This document shows positions 54,478-64,000 of a stretch of DNA of 64,000 nt, piece by piece (position 1 is the stretch's first letter; every line of letters begins with the position of its first letter). The position numbers and the translations under genes were made by a program. The DNA lies in the NCBI RefSeq assembly GCF_004664715.2, contig NC_051076.1:2117800-2181799 (forward strand), given 5' to 3'. A model generated the notes under the pieces. It searched no databases. It saw only the letters and a list, made by a program, of their open reading frames with translations, and was not told the origin of the DNA. This DNA is from Peromyscus leucopus. Lineage: Eukaryota > Chordata > Mammalia > Rodentia > Cricetidae.

Positions 54478-55498
54478 ATATATTTTAACTTTTATTGATT
54501 CTTTGTGAGTTTCACATCATGCATTCGAATCTCATTTATCTCCCCGGGTCCCAGCATCAGCCCTTTGCCCTTGCAATGACCCCTTTAACAAAACCAAATT
54601 AAAAAAACAAACAACAAAAAAATCAAATCAAACCAAACCGAACAAAAAAAAAAAAAGAGGGAGAAGACTCTTGTCCTGGAAGCTGCAGTGTTGTCCGGTG
54701 AGTCACACAGTTCACCCTTTAGTCCCTTCATCTTCACCTGTAAGCGTTCATTCCCGGGAGTCATTGGTCTGGCTCCAGGACTCTGGCTTCTGCTATGCCA
54801 CAGATAATGGCTCTCACCGGGGCTCCTCTTGGATATCCTGTTGTTGTCCTGTGTTGTGGAGATCCTCCTGTTTTAGGTCTGTAGGTTGGTCCCCTTCACA
54901 TGCTCCAACAGTTCATAGATGAGGTGGATGTTGGGGTGGGCCAGCTCATAGCCCTAGTTCTGGGCCTGGGTGACAGTTGGGGTGGTCAGCCTGCTAGCTG
55001 TTCTGCATTGTTACCACCCAGGTGAGCTCTCCAGCACTTCCTTGGTTAGCTCACCCAGTGCAGCCTGCAGCAAGCATGCAGTCAGTTCTGATTGATTCCT
55101 CAGAGTCCTCAGATTCGGCTCATCCACCATCAGGGCCAGGTCTACTGTTTTGCCCAGGTGAGGTGCAAGGCCCCCTCTCCCGATTGCTGTAGGAGACATG
55201 GGGATGGGTCAGCTCTCCTGCTGCAGTCTCCAGCAAGGGCAGGGCCAGCTATCGCAGGGTCAGTGAAGGGAGGGGCTGGCTCCACACCGTATGGTTCCAA
55301 TGACCCCTCTGTGCTAACATGGGCCACAGACATCATCGCAGACCCCAGCTACAGCAGGACACAGACCTAGACATGGCCCTTGGCAGCAGCTCGGCTGGAC
55401 ATTACCATAGCCCTGGTGGCGGCACAGGCCACCCAGATCAGTATGGCTCCAGCAGCAGCATGGACAGCATGGCCCTTGGACACCAACATAGTCTCTGG
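54478..55498 (-). mobile_element. 5'-truncated rodent L1-lineage element, GC-rich 3' region
   Basis: A 1,021 bp antisense insertion. Its 3' end reads 'gaatcaataaaagttaaaa' (complement of 54,480-54,500) with a poly(A) signal. The body has phrases such as 'gtgagtcacacagttcaccc', 'gatgaggtggatgttggggt' and 'ggccacccagatcagtatgg' that I know from a common rodent retroelement 3' region. A 16 bp duplication with one mismatch (54,462-54,477 and 55,499-55,514, 'tgtgccaaa.aaatat') frames it. It is the GC-richest kilobase in the window, and its ORFs are not proteins. Confidence 0.75.
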
Positions 55499-55779
55499 TG
55501 TGCCAAATAAATATTAATATATGTTCACCAGCATGAAAAACTTTGGGAAGAATTTCTCAAAAGACTTTTTAAAAGAGGGGCACTAGAATTCAATATTGAG
55601 CTACTATGCAAGAGAAAAAAAAGGCACCCAACAGAAAGAATAATGGTTCCAATTTGTAGGTCAGATGGTTTTAGGTACAGTTCTAGCGACTCCAGAGATA
55701 GGAGCTTACTCTTTTCTGCTTGTGTACAAGGCCTGAGGAAGTATACATGAAGGTTCTTGTCTCACTGCCATCAGAACTA

Positions 55780-56447
55780 AACCAGAGCCATCTAAAAAGC
55801 CCTAACACTTGTGGAAGCTCTTCATGGGTAAGAGTCCAAGGAGTCATTTTGAGCAATGGGGAACTCTTAACTACTTTGATATCTAAACACCCTTGCTCCA
55901 GGGCTTTGGGTTTGTCATTTAGCCACTGTGGATGCAAACATACATGCAAGGACACACAGCTAGATAGAAGAGTTATGGAATCAGAGAGTTTTATAACAAG
56001 GGAAGATATAAAAAGTCAAGTTCACACTTACCTGTGGAAAAAATTTTGTCAGTATTAAAGACACAGAAGATTAACAGCTTGATATTATTGAGCATTGTTG
56101 AAGGGATTGAAACATGACTGAGAGAGGCAGGAGAGTGAAAAAAGGCTCTGCTTTCCTTACCTCTGATGATCAAGGTCAATGAATAAGATTGTCATTTTAA
56201 AAAAATGATCCTGTGAGTGACTCAGGCTGTGAAGTATGAAATCCTTGTTCAAGTGAGAGATGAGACAGTGACTCATGTAGTCAAAGAGGCTGAAGTAGTT
56301 CTGGAAACTTCGATGATGGTTATGGTGGCAGTGACCCTTTTGGAAGAAACATTAGTGGCTGTGGTAGCTTTGGTGGCGGCTGTGGTGATGGTGGATGTGG
56401 TGGTAGTGAATACCTATAATGGATTTTGTAATGGCAGTGGCTAAGGA
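55780..56447 (+). pseudogene. Hnrnpa1-ps: Processed pseudogene of hnRNP A1 (truncated, decayed)
   Basis: The parent is a nuclear pre-mRNA-binding protein with two RRMs and a glycine-rich tail. Landmarks occur in cDNA order with no intron. RRM1 RNP2 is 'gaagctcttcatggg' (about 55,815), then 'cattttgagcaatggggaac'; RRM1 RNP1 is 'gggctttgggtttgtcattt' (55,901-55,920). The linker is 'tagaagagttatggaatcag' (about 55,963). RRM2 RNP2 is 'tgtggaaaaaattttgtcag' and RRM2 RNP1 is about 56,136-56,165, followed by 'ataagattgtcatt'. The start of the tail is 'caaagaggctgaagtagttc' and the Gly-rich codons run 56,300-56,445 ('tataatggattttgtaatgg'). The first codons are poorly preserved. Several in-frame stops and indels rule out function. 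The tail end and 3' UTR are absent, replaced by a SINE fragment. Choice of A1 over A3/A2B1 rests on 'gagcaatgg' and the tail order, from memory; no alignment was run. Confidence 0.85.
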
Positions 56448-56520
56448 ACTTAAACTGGGGACATCTGTAAGACCAGTGTGCACTCTTAATTGCTGAGCAA
56501 TTTCTCCAGTCCTTTTATCT
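56448..56520 (-). mobile_element. B3/B2-type SINE head fragment
   Basis: 'gtgtgcactcttaattgctg' and 'agcaatttctccagtcc' are the complement of the tRNA-like SINE head. It lies exactly where the pseudogene homology stops. An (AAC)n run follows at 56,547-56,571. Confidence 0.65.
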
Positions 56521-57054
56521 GTCCATTAGAAAAAAGATGAGAGAATTAAAAACAACAACAACAACAACAACAGAATGATTTCATTCTAAAAAAAACTATT
56601 TTAACTCAGATATGAAAAAAGTATTTAGAAATCTTAGAACAATCTTTCCCAAGTTCTCTAATTTTCAAAGGACAAATTTGGACCTATATTAGACTCTTCA
56701 AGAAATGGGGCTTGGAATTGCGATGTACAGCAATGGCCCCTAATACTGGACGAGCATGGGCATGATACCTAGTTCATTTACCTTCGGAAGGCAGAAAGCT
56801 TTCTGGTCACCGCAGAACCAGGAGAAACATCTTCCCCCCACCCCCACTCTGCCTTTGACAACGATACCTTGGCTGAAACACAAATAGCTGCTGCCACCAG
56901 GTACAAGTACAATGAATAAGGATAGAGAAAATGATCTTCCAGTGTGCTTTTTAAAAGAATAAAACAAAACAAGGCAAAACAAAACAACAAAAGCAGGCTA
57001 AAGACAGGTTATATAACAGTCTTTCTTTAAAAAAGGCAAAATGACATACACTAT
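56521..57054. other. Single-copy stretch
   Basis: Apart from (AAC)n and a CCCCCCACCCCC run at 56,834-56,845, nothing was recognised. The AAACAAAAC-rich part around 56,960 gives spurious ORFs. Confidence 0.4.
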
Positions 57055-57165
57055 TGTATATGTACATACATATCATGGCATACACGTGTAAAATCCAAGG
57101 ACAACTTTTGAGAATCAGTTGTTTTCTTCCAACTTGTGGGTTTAGGGGATCAAACACAGGTAATG
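57055..57165 (-). mobile_element. B3/B2-type SINE fragment
   Basis: 'catggcatacacgtgtaaaa', 'ggacaacttttgagaatcag', 'acttgtgggtttaggggatc' (complement of the family body). Confidence 0.7.
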
Positions 57166-57284
57166 ACCAACTAGAGGCAGGAAATTTGAGTAAAAAGAGA
57201 GTGAGGTGTAAGAAACAATAGAAAAATCAGAACTACTTTATACATTGTCTTCTTAAATTGGATAATCTAATCTTTTAAAAAATG

Positions 57285-57477
57285 TTGTATTACATTTGTT
57301 TATTTTGTATTTGTGTGTAAGTGTGGGTGCACACATACTGTGGTGTGTATGTTGAGACCTGAGGGAAACTTGCTGACATTGGTTTTCTCTTCCACCATTG
57401 GGTTCTGGAGACTGAAATCAGGTCATCAAATTTGATGGCAAGTGTCTTTACCTGCTGAGCCATCTCCCTGGTGCGAA
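57285..57477 (-). mobile_element. B3/B2-type SINE
   Basis: 'tgtgtgtaagtgtgggtgca', 'gggttctggagactgaaatc', 'agtgtctttacctgctgagc' and 'catctccctgg' form a nearly complete reverse copy. 57,478-57,834 is unassigned. Confidence 0.88.
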
Positions 57478-57834
57478 TCTAATCGTGACACTCTTATCTG
57501 TTCTGGAAGTGCATATTCCCATCCCACCCCATCTTATTTACTCCAGGATATGTAAAGTGTGTGTACAAATGCAGTGATGTGTCCCCTACCCCCGGTTGAA
57601 TGGACAGCTGTGTCACTAAACACCTATCAAGGTGACAGCAGAGGTTTGGAAGGCTCAGTTGGAGAAATGCATTTTCTACCACTGTTCTGGGAATCATTTC
57701 AGGTTTCTGGTTTAAGGTCTCTTTGAGAGTCCCTGGGGTCAACTAACATGAGAAGGAAAGTTCATTGAAATTTTGTCATGCATGTCTAGCTGTAGGCTGA
57801 GCATTAAAAATCTAAGCTAGTATATTTTAATATG

Positions 57835-58090
57835 TATTTCAGTTGTCTTTTAGTATATCACAAAGTACTCAAAAATTTAGAGGCTTAAAATAATGTATTG
57901 CCGTTGCTTGTAGTTATGCAAGGCCTCTCCTGAACACAGGCACATGGTGCAAGAGGAATCTGAAGGTTTGACTGGTTGATGATCAAGATGGCATGTCAGC
58001 TCACCATGTGGATCCTTGGTGGGAATGGCTGGAAGAGGTACAGGTTGGTATCTATGTCTTCTTTTGTTCACGTGGCCCATTCATGTAGAT
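57835..58090 (-). mobile_element. MLT1-like MaLR LTR
   Basis: 'aatttagaggcttaaaataa', 'ctgaaggtttgactggttga', 'aagatggcatgtcagctcac' and 'tgttcacgtggcccattcat' follow an antisense MLT1 LTR. Confidence 0.6.
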
Positions 58091-58423
58091 ACTGTGGGGA
58101 TTCTTCCTAGCACTCAGTCTAACTACAAGTTCTTAGCATTCTTGTACAGGAGGTGTTTTCCCTGAGTAAGTTCAAAGGACCTTGAAAGAATTGCAAGTGT
58201 GTCTATAACCAAGCTTAAGAGGTTGTGTGCTACCACCTTTGGACACATTCTGTTATTCAAAGAACAACTTGAGGAATAGCAGCAAACATAATTGAAAAAT
58301 TTCATCCAAAGTGGAAGATTAGGATCTGTGCATTTATAGCAATATAAATAAATTATTGTATAAATAAATAAGTGCATCAGAATAAATGTCTCCGAGGGAG
58401 AGTTACCATTATATATTTATATA

Positions 58424-58435
58424 TCTCTATATCTC

Positions 58436-58488
<53 letters not shown>

Positions 58489-58545
58489 ATCTATTTAGCT
58501 ATCTATCTATATCTATATCTATATCTCTATATATATATTCTTCAT
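58424..58545. repeat. (TATC)n/(TATATC)n microsatellite
   Basis: About 14 TATC units followed by imperfect TATATCTA. 58,091-58,423 upstream is unassigned. Confidence 0.95.
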
Positions 58546-58794
58546 TTTTGAGGAAGATAAATATAAATGTTCATCCCTTAAATATGAGCTGTTCATAATG
58601 ACTTCCTTCTGAAGACCACCATAGGGATGGAGGAAAAAAAGTATTTCAACTGTGTGGTTAAGGACAGGACATGGTCCTGACATGATGCAATGGAAATGCT
58701 ACTTTACTCCTGTGATCTTTGTCCTTCAAATCTTTAGTGCCAGCACAGTCATGGAAAAATATCAGACAAGTTCTCCCATCTAAAAACTAACCTG

Positions 58795-59190
58795 GCCGGA
58801 CACTGCTCAGCTTCCAAAATCACATGAAGTTGGGCAAGTTCAGGTAGTATGGTTGTCGACCAGGCAAGTTCTCATAGACAGGAATCCTACAAAATACTTG
58901 ACTAGTGTTCTGTAAAACTGCCAAGATCATCAAAAACAAGAAACGTCTTGAGAGTGACAGGCAAAAAAAGCAATGGATAGACTTCTGGAACATAAAGAGC
59001 TATTGGCAAAAGTAATGAAAATATAACTGTGGACTTTAGTCAATATTCATTTGAACATGCATTTGCTAGTTATAACAAAAAGAGGGTATTATAGGAGAAA
59101 CTGGATAAAGAGGTAGATGGAAATTCTATCATGGTCTCATTTGTTGTATAAACCTAAACCTGTTCTAAAATAAGGTCTATTAAAGAAAAG
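58795..59190 (+). mobile_element. Ancient L1 3' UTR
   Basis: 'actgccaagatcatcaaaaa', 'caagaaacgtcttgagagtg', 'actgtggactttagtcaata' and 'cctgttctaaaataaggtct', 'attaaag' form the ending of an L1M-type 3' UTR. Confidence 0.65.
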
Positions 59191-60199
59191 TCGTAGGGCC
59201 AGACATGATTTGAAGGTGGGAGCATTCGAAGTCTGTAAACAGATGTGTTCATTAGGGGAAGGGGTGGCTTTAATGGAATCCATGCCATTGATTTACTTCT
59301 ACCCCTACTCAGTTCATACAGCTCTCACCTTGATTCCAGAGGTAGAGGCTCTGGCCTAAGGCATTCAACAAGGTTCGCTCTCTCATCAGAGTTGTGAAAT
59401 CCTTTATCCTTTGCCATAGAATATAGATTGAGGGTGGCCAGTGACTTAAGCCTGGTTCATAGTATTTCTAGACTGTCAAAATCCCAGTGGTGTGGCCTTG
59501 AACCTTGAGGAAGGAGGTGCCACCTGCTTGGGGGTTGGGGAAGAACTTGGGCTGGGTGGGGAATCTTGAGAAAGAAAATCGCACCAGGAGACAGCAGGGA
59601 GAAGAGAGCCAAAGGCACAGAACGAGCTGGGGTGCTGGAGCTCCTAGATGGGTCCCTGCATGGTGAGCTCTGACGGCAGACTCATTAGACAAGCCAGGTG
59701 CTCTCTCCGGTGAGTGGAAAAGGTTTTCTAAAGGATAGGAAGGAAGAACTGACTTAAAACTTATTTCCATGTCCAGTATGATTAGATTTTATTTTTTTGA
59801 GATGATCTCACTAGTCCGGTCCACTTGCTTTGGTCTTCTGACCAGGACTTACATGGATACTTCATTATCTCCACCATGTCAGAATAGTAATAGATTTTAT
59901 GATTGCTGCTCTTCTGAAGCTGCTCTATTTTGTCTCAGCCAACTAAGTTTTTGTCTCAAGATAAACCTGTGAAAAGCAATTAGGTTAATATGCTGAAAAT
60001 GTTTAGAATGAGTGCATAGCATGAGAAAAGTCTCTGTTTTTATTTCATGGACTTTTTCTATATATATTATACATTCACAATAAAAATAGGTTTGCAAGAC
60101 TAAAGCTGATTTTGTCTGCCTTGGAGACTGGATTTGATTCAGAAGTAGAGATACTATGCAGGAAGACCAATTTGGAACCTACTGCAATAGAAAACTGCT
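59191..60199. other. Single-copy stretch
   Basis: A somewhat GC-richer portion at 59,480-59,720 has a 100-codon antisense frame but no recognisable domain or gene structure. Confidence 0.35.
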
Positions 60200-60360
60200 G
60201 ACATGACAGAAAGAACATGACCTTGGAGCCAAGGAAACATGCATTTGGGGTTTGGTTCTGCCACTCTGACCTGCGCAACATCAGACAGCTCTCATTTCCT
60301 TTTGAATACCAGTTTCTTTTGTGGAAAATATGATTATAATACTCTTATTATATTGTTACT
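60200..60360 (+). mobile_element. MIR
   Basis: 'gaccttggagccaaggaaac', 'ggtttggttctgccactctg', 'tcatttccttttgaatacca', 'gtggaaaatatgattataat' cover most of MIR. Confidence 0.75.
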
Positions 60361-61817
60361 TATTATAATATACTCTTTTTATTCACTGTTGTGAGAAATT
60401 TTGTGTAACTTTCCCAGCATCCAGTACTCTGAGTAAATGTGTTTATTATTTTGTCAATGAATGAGCCTGAATTAAGGCAGAGACCATAGAAATACAGAAG
60501 ACATAAGAGATGGCAACACTCTTTAGAGAGATCCGACAGGCCTTGGAGATTGATTAGATGCACAAGGTAGGCAGGGTGGGAGGAGATGCTGTACTGGCTA
60601 GGAATGTTACCTGTGTGTATGGGCAAGTGAGATGTCTACATAGGAGGAGAAACAATATGGCAATCCAGGATTATGGACGTGTGTGCACGTGTGCACGTGT
60701 GTGTGTGTGCATGTGTGTGTGTGTGTGTGTGTAATGGAGAGAGTTATGAATTCAAGAGGAACTTCTCATGGGAGATGACACAGAGATGAATCTATGAGTT
60801 TATAGTTCAAATTCACTCAGAGCTCTGCAAACAGAACTTCCTAAGACAGTGTGCTCAGGGTCATAGGGGACCAAAGTTAGAGCCCTGAGCAAAATTAACA
60901 GGGAGAGAACAGAAAAGAAGACAGAAAATGAGGTAAAAAGTCTCCTGATAGTTAAGTAGAGAAGTAATTCTAACACCAGAAAGAAACCTCTGAAGAGGAA
61001 ATGAGCATCTGTTTTCAGCTGCCATGAAGGTCTGTGACAAGAAAAGTGAAACATTAGATTTAGGTAATGGTCTCTACTGCTCAGACAGATTGCAGGCTGT
61101 GGAAGAGTACATGGGAGGTAAGAAGTGGACATGTTGTCAAAATGTACTCTGTGCATTCTGGAACCTTGGCTCTCAAAGGGAAGATAGATAAGGATGTTGT
61201 AGTTTGATTGTTGGCTTTAGTGAATGTGTGTGGATCTAACCAATTATGTATGAGAGAGAAGAGAAGATTGGGAGAGGGCAAAGGGGCAGATGGTGAGGGT
61301 GGAGGAGGGGAGGGAAGGAGAGAAACTGAAGTATGTGGTGTGGGAGGGGTGGAATTTGCCAGCACAGGTGGAGGAATTAGCCAGAAACCAGAAGAAGGAG
61401 GTCACTTCCTCTAGAATGAGAGAGAAGCTGACATTGGTAAGGGAGATAAAAATAGATAAAGTGTGGGTTGGGGTGTGTAGGTATGTGATGAGGTATTGAG
61501 GAAGTTCAGCTGATCATCTCAGAAGTCTGTGGAGAGGAGGACACTGGATGTGGGACCAGAGTGTCCATCCTTACCAGTTGCCGAGTTTAGAAAGGGTTGA
61601 GTGCTTTGGTCTTGCTGGGGCTGAAGGTATCATTTCCTCCATCAGTAATTCCTGCTGCAGCTGCAGGGCTAATAGCTGTGACAGCTGACCACAGCCTCTG
61701 GAAAGCAGGATAGAGTCCAAGGTGAGGGCTGGGTACTAAAGGGGAAATATGAATCCAGGGTGCTCCCAAATCCAAGGAAATTGGGACATTAGTTTTATAA
61801 AAGTGGGCCACTCTTTG
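60361..61817. other. Single-copy stretch with (TG)n and a purine-rich tract
   Basis: Contains an imperfect (TG)n (60,680-60,733) and a G/A-rich run (61,253-61,330) with several G-triplets. No repeat family was recognised with confidence. Confidence 0.35.
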
Positions 61818-61874
<57 letters not shown>

Positions 61875-61942
61875 GCACACTGGGGATTGAAACAAAGGCA
61901 TGGCACATGTCTGGCAAGTGACATGCTTGTCCACAAGACTAT
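61818..61942 (-). mobile_element. (TG)n followed by an ID-like fragment
   Basis: About 27 TG units, then 'cactggggattgaaacaaag' and 'ctggcaagtgacatgcttgt', the complement of an ID/B4-type tRNA-like body. Confidence 0.6.
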
Positions 61943-62090
61943 TTTTTATCTCATGGTCTTTAGCTACTGGAGTCATGAAACTCTTTGCTTCTTTTAGGGG
62001 AGAAGGTTACAACTTTTTAAAAACAGATAAAAAGAAATGATTTATGTAATTTGAAGTTGTTGCGCAATGAAAATAGAGAATAAATCTTTT

Positions 62091-62228
62091 GTTTTGTTTT
62101 TGGAGAAAGGGTTTCTCTGTGTAGCCTTGGCTGTCCTGGGATTTATTCTGTAGACCAGGCTGGCCTCAAACTCAGATATTCACCTGCCTCTGCTAGGATT
62201 AAAGGAGTGTGCTACCACTGCAAGGCTT
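62091..62228 (-). mobile_element. B1 SINE
   Basis: Reverse copy with (GTTTT)n tail; 'gtttctctgtgtagccttgg', 'gaccaggctggcctcaaact'. A short piece of the B-box side is deleted. 14 bp duplication with one mismatch ('agaataaat.tttt') at 62,077-62,090 and 62,229-62,242. Confidence 0.95.
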
Positions 62229-62431
62229 AGAATAAATTTTTTAAAAGTCACTATTTACACAGGCATTGCTAAACAACTTGGGACCTAGTTTAATTAACTT
62301 AATGAAAACATTGCAAGATGCTGTATGAGTTCTTCTATTTTTGTTTACTTTGTGAGAAGATATATAACATCACAAGTAGATATTGATATTTGACTTATTC
62401 ATGCTTCTTTTCTTTCTGGATTTTTATTTTA

Positions 62432-62438
62432 CATTTAC

Positions 62439-62477
<39 letters not shown>

Positions 62478-62479
62478 TG
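62432..62479. repeat. (TTTA)n microsatellite
   Basis: About 12 ATTT units. Confidence 0.96.
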
Positions 62480-63811
62480 CATCATTCAAGGAGTCTCTCT
62501 GCAATTTGTGACACTATATGACAGATATGAGGGCCAGACAAGACAAAAGTAGGTACCTGTGAGAGTTAATATCAGTTTAGGTCTGAAGCTAAAGTTCTCC
62601 CTGCCCCTCCTCCCACACATAGGAAGTATTAAAATTAAACAACTCAGGAATTTATCTTTCAATGAACATTGTCTTTAAAATCCTTCCAGAGGTGGATAAA
62701 GCACAAGCAACAATCTGGAGTCGGGGATGTTCAGGAGCATTCTGAAGGGCCAGCGTCTGACCCTCCACCAGCTGCTAATATCGTTGTCTCAATAAATTCT
62801 CATTTTTAAACACTGTCCTTTAGAGGATTGCTTGCCCCATTTGTGGGTTCCTTTCCCAGGGTCTTGATCAGGTCTGAATGGAAAAGGAAGATGAAATTAA
62901 ACATTTCAGAGGAGTCTACTGGTGAATCTTTTGGATGAGAGGGTTAGTGTGATGGCAGCCAGATTTACTGTAGAAGCACCCTCACTTGTGCTTTGAAAAT
63001 ATCAGGGTGAGTGTTCATAGTCCCATTGTTCTTTTAGTATTCCTACTTGGAAACATCAAGACACCATCTATATAATGAATAAGTAAGTATATAATGGTTA
63101 GTTCTTACTTACAATGGAGTAATGTAATGGGTGGTATACCAACAACATGTACTCAGAACCGACAGAACAGTATCTCCTGAAGTAATTATGTGGTTTTTTT
63201 TTTTTCCAAGATAGGCACCAAGGAAAAGATTATTTCCAAGATAGGCAAGAAAGAATATGTGCACTTGTATTTTTGATGGACACTGCCAAGTCATTCTTCA
63301 CAATAGCTTGTGCTAATATTCTCAGCCTTGTCTCTTTCTTCACAGACTCATCAAGGCTGCTCATCATCATCAGTCTCTTGGCTCAGGCAACTGGCAACAG
63401 CTGCTTCCTTGTTTCTTATTTAATCATCCAAGTTTTAGACAGGACTCATGACTGAATTGGAGAAATTCTATGTTTATATTTCTGTTAATTATCAGTTGGT
63501 ATGTGCCTAAAAATTCTTTGGCAACAAGTGTGCCCTGTGGTTGTTTTATTCTCTGTCCTTACCTAAAACATGAAGTAGGGGGAAGATACTCAGTTCTTGT
63601 GTGTGCCAGGTGGTGGGGTGGTACTTTCACACTGAGTTACAACTTCCTGACAGCCTTCTGAAGTACCACAGAGGCTTAGATCTGAAGGCTTTGCTCTGGT
63701 TGTGCAGGTGGATAAGGATTCCTCCATCATTATAACTTTCCAAGCTCATATTCTCCCATATTTATTTTTTATCTAAAAAAGGGCAACATTCATTTTAGTG
63801 ATTTGATTTTT
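62480..63811. other. Single-copy stretch
   Basis: About 1.3 kb with only a T12 run (63,194-63,205). No gene, RNA or repeat recognised. Confidence 0.35.
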
Positions 63812-64000
63812 TTAGTGCTTCTCAAGGTTAGCTGTAAATAGAAATCACCTGGGAGTCTGAGAAGCTGTTGCTCCATCGTTTTCCAGAGATTGTGATATGG
63901 TCAGTCTGGTGTGCAGTCTGGACATAAAGGGTTTGAAGACTCTCAGGATTCTCATGTTCAGATAAGGGTAGGAAGCACTCTTGTAGACTTTCAGCACTAT
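63812..64000 (+). mobile_element. MER5-like hAT DNA transposon, runs to the window edge
   Basis: 'agtgcttctcaaggttagct', 'gaaatcacctgggagtctga', 'tttccagagattgtgatatg' and 'gtcagtctggtgtgcagtct' follow MER5A order. The right terminal repeat, if present, lies beyond or at the window end. Confidence 0.7.

Noticed and set aside
54671..55510. Cluster of GC-rich ORFs suggesting an exon
   Set aside because: They lie within a retroelement insertion bounded by a 16 bp target duplication.
56025..56040. Perfect splice donor CAG|GTAAGT on the minus strand
   Set aside because: It falls inside the + strand pseudogene where the parent reads 'cacttaactgtg', so it arose by mutation. One such 9-mer is expected by chance in 128 kb of strand.
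56217..56444. 75-codon valine-rich ORF
   Set aside because: It is an out-of-frame reading of the hnRNP A1 pseudogene's glycine-rich region.

Overview
This is a 64 kb stretch of AT-rich, non-coding nuclear DNA from a muroid rodent, most likely a cricetid (hamster, deer mouse, vole or relative). The organism is inferred from its repeats. B1 SINEs, B3/B2-type tRNA-derived SINEs, an ID and a B4 fragment, rodent-type L1 3' UTRs and URR1 elements are all present. Several B1 copies (24.4, 32.5 and 50.7 kb) carry the variant with a 'caggacaggcacc'/'caggaaaggcac' block before 'tacacagag', which I associate with cricetids. Solo LTRs of a family I know from hamster and Peromyscus sequence occur at 7.8, 31.8, 44.1 and 51.7 kb. 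All assignments are by eye and from memory of consensus sequences; no database search was run.

No intact protein-coding gene, tRNA, rRNA or CRISPR array was found. ORFs longer than 60 codons are explained by simple repeats, antisense SINEs or chance. The one gene-derived feature is a decayed processed pseudogene of hnRNP A1 (about 55.78-56.45 kb, + strand). Traces of RRM1, RRM2 and the glycine-rich tail can be followed in order without introns, but with stops and frameshifts, and the 3' part is missing.

Layout. 0-5 kb: L1 3' end split by two B1s, a 430 bp TG minisatellite, MIR fragments and a quiet stretch at 2.5-3.6 kb. 5.3-6.6 kb: ancient L1 (+) interrupted by MER20. 7-9 kb: MaLR LTR, polypyrimidine tract, cricetid solo LTR, URR1. 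10.5-13 kb: ancient antisense L1 split by a 1.3 kb rodent L1 3' end. 13.4-20 kb: mostly single-copy, with a near-perfect hairpin at 13.49 kb and a MaLR LTR at 18.7 kb. 21-23 kb: old L1, URR1, L1 3' UTR, SINEs. 24-30 kb: B1s, two closely related inverted MaLR LTR copies (25.6 and 29.6 kb), a long pyrimidine/purine microsatellite pair, MLT1, MIR. 30.4-33.3 kb: an antisense rodent L1 carrying five nested insertions, followed by a MaLR 5' LTR plus internal sequence. 34-44 kb: sparse old repeats, including a mariner-like element at 42.3 kb. 44-46 kb: a solo LTR with captured B1 sequence, a B4, and a 95 bp palindromic LTR-derived element with its own 6 bp target duplication. 47.6-48.5 kb: MaLR internal region plus LTR. 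49.8-56.5 kb: URR1, SINEs, two LTRs, an inverted pair of an unnamed poly-A-tailed repeat, a 1 kb antisense L1, and the hnRNP A1 pseudogene. 57-64 kb: SINEs, microsatellites, single-copy DNA, and a MER5-like hAT element at the right edge.

No operon or gene cooperation applies. Whether the window is intergenic or lies in a large intron cannot be decided from it. The most unusual object is the 95 bp element at 44,989-45,083. Also notable are the LTR subfamily with built-in B1 segments, the hairpin at 13,487-13,540 and the unnamed inverted repeat pair near 51.2 and 54.1 kb.
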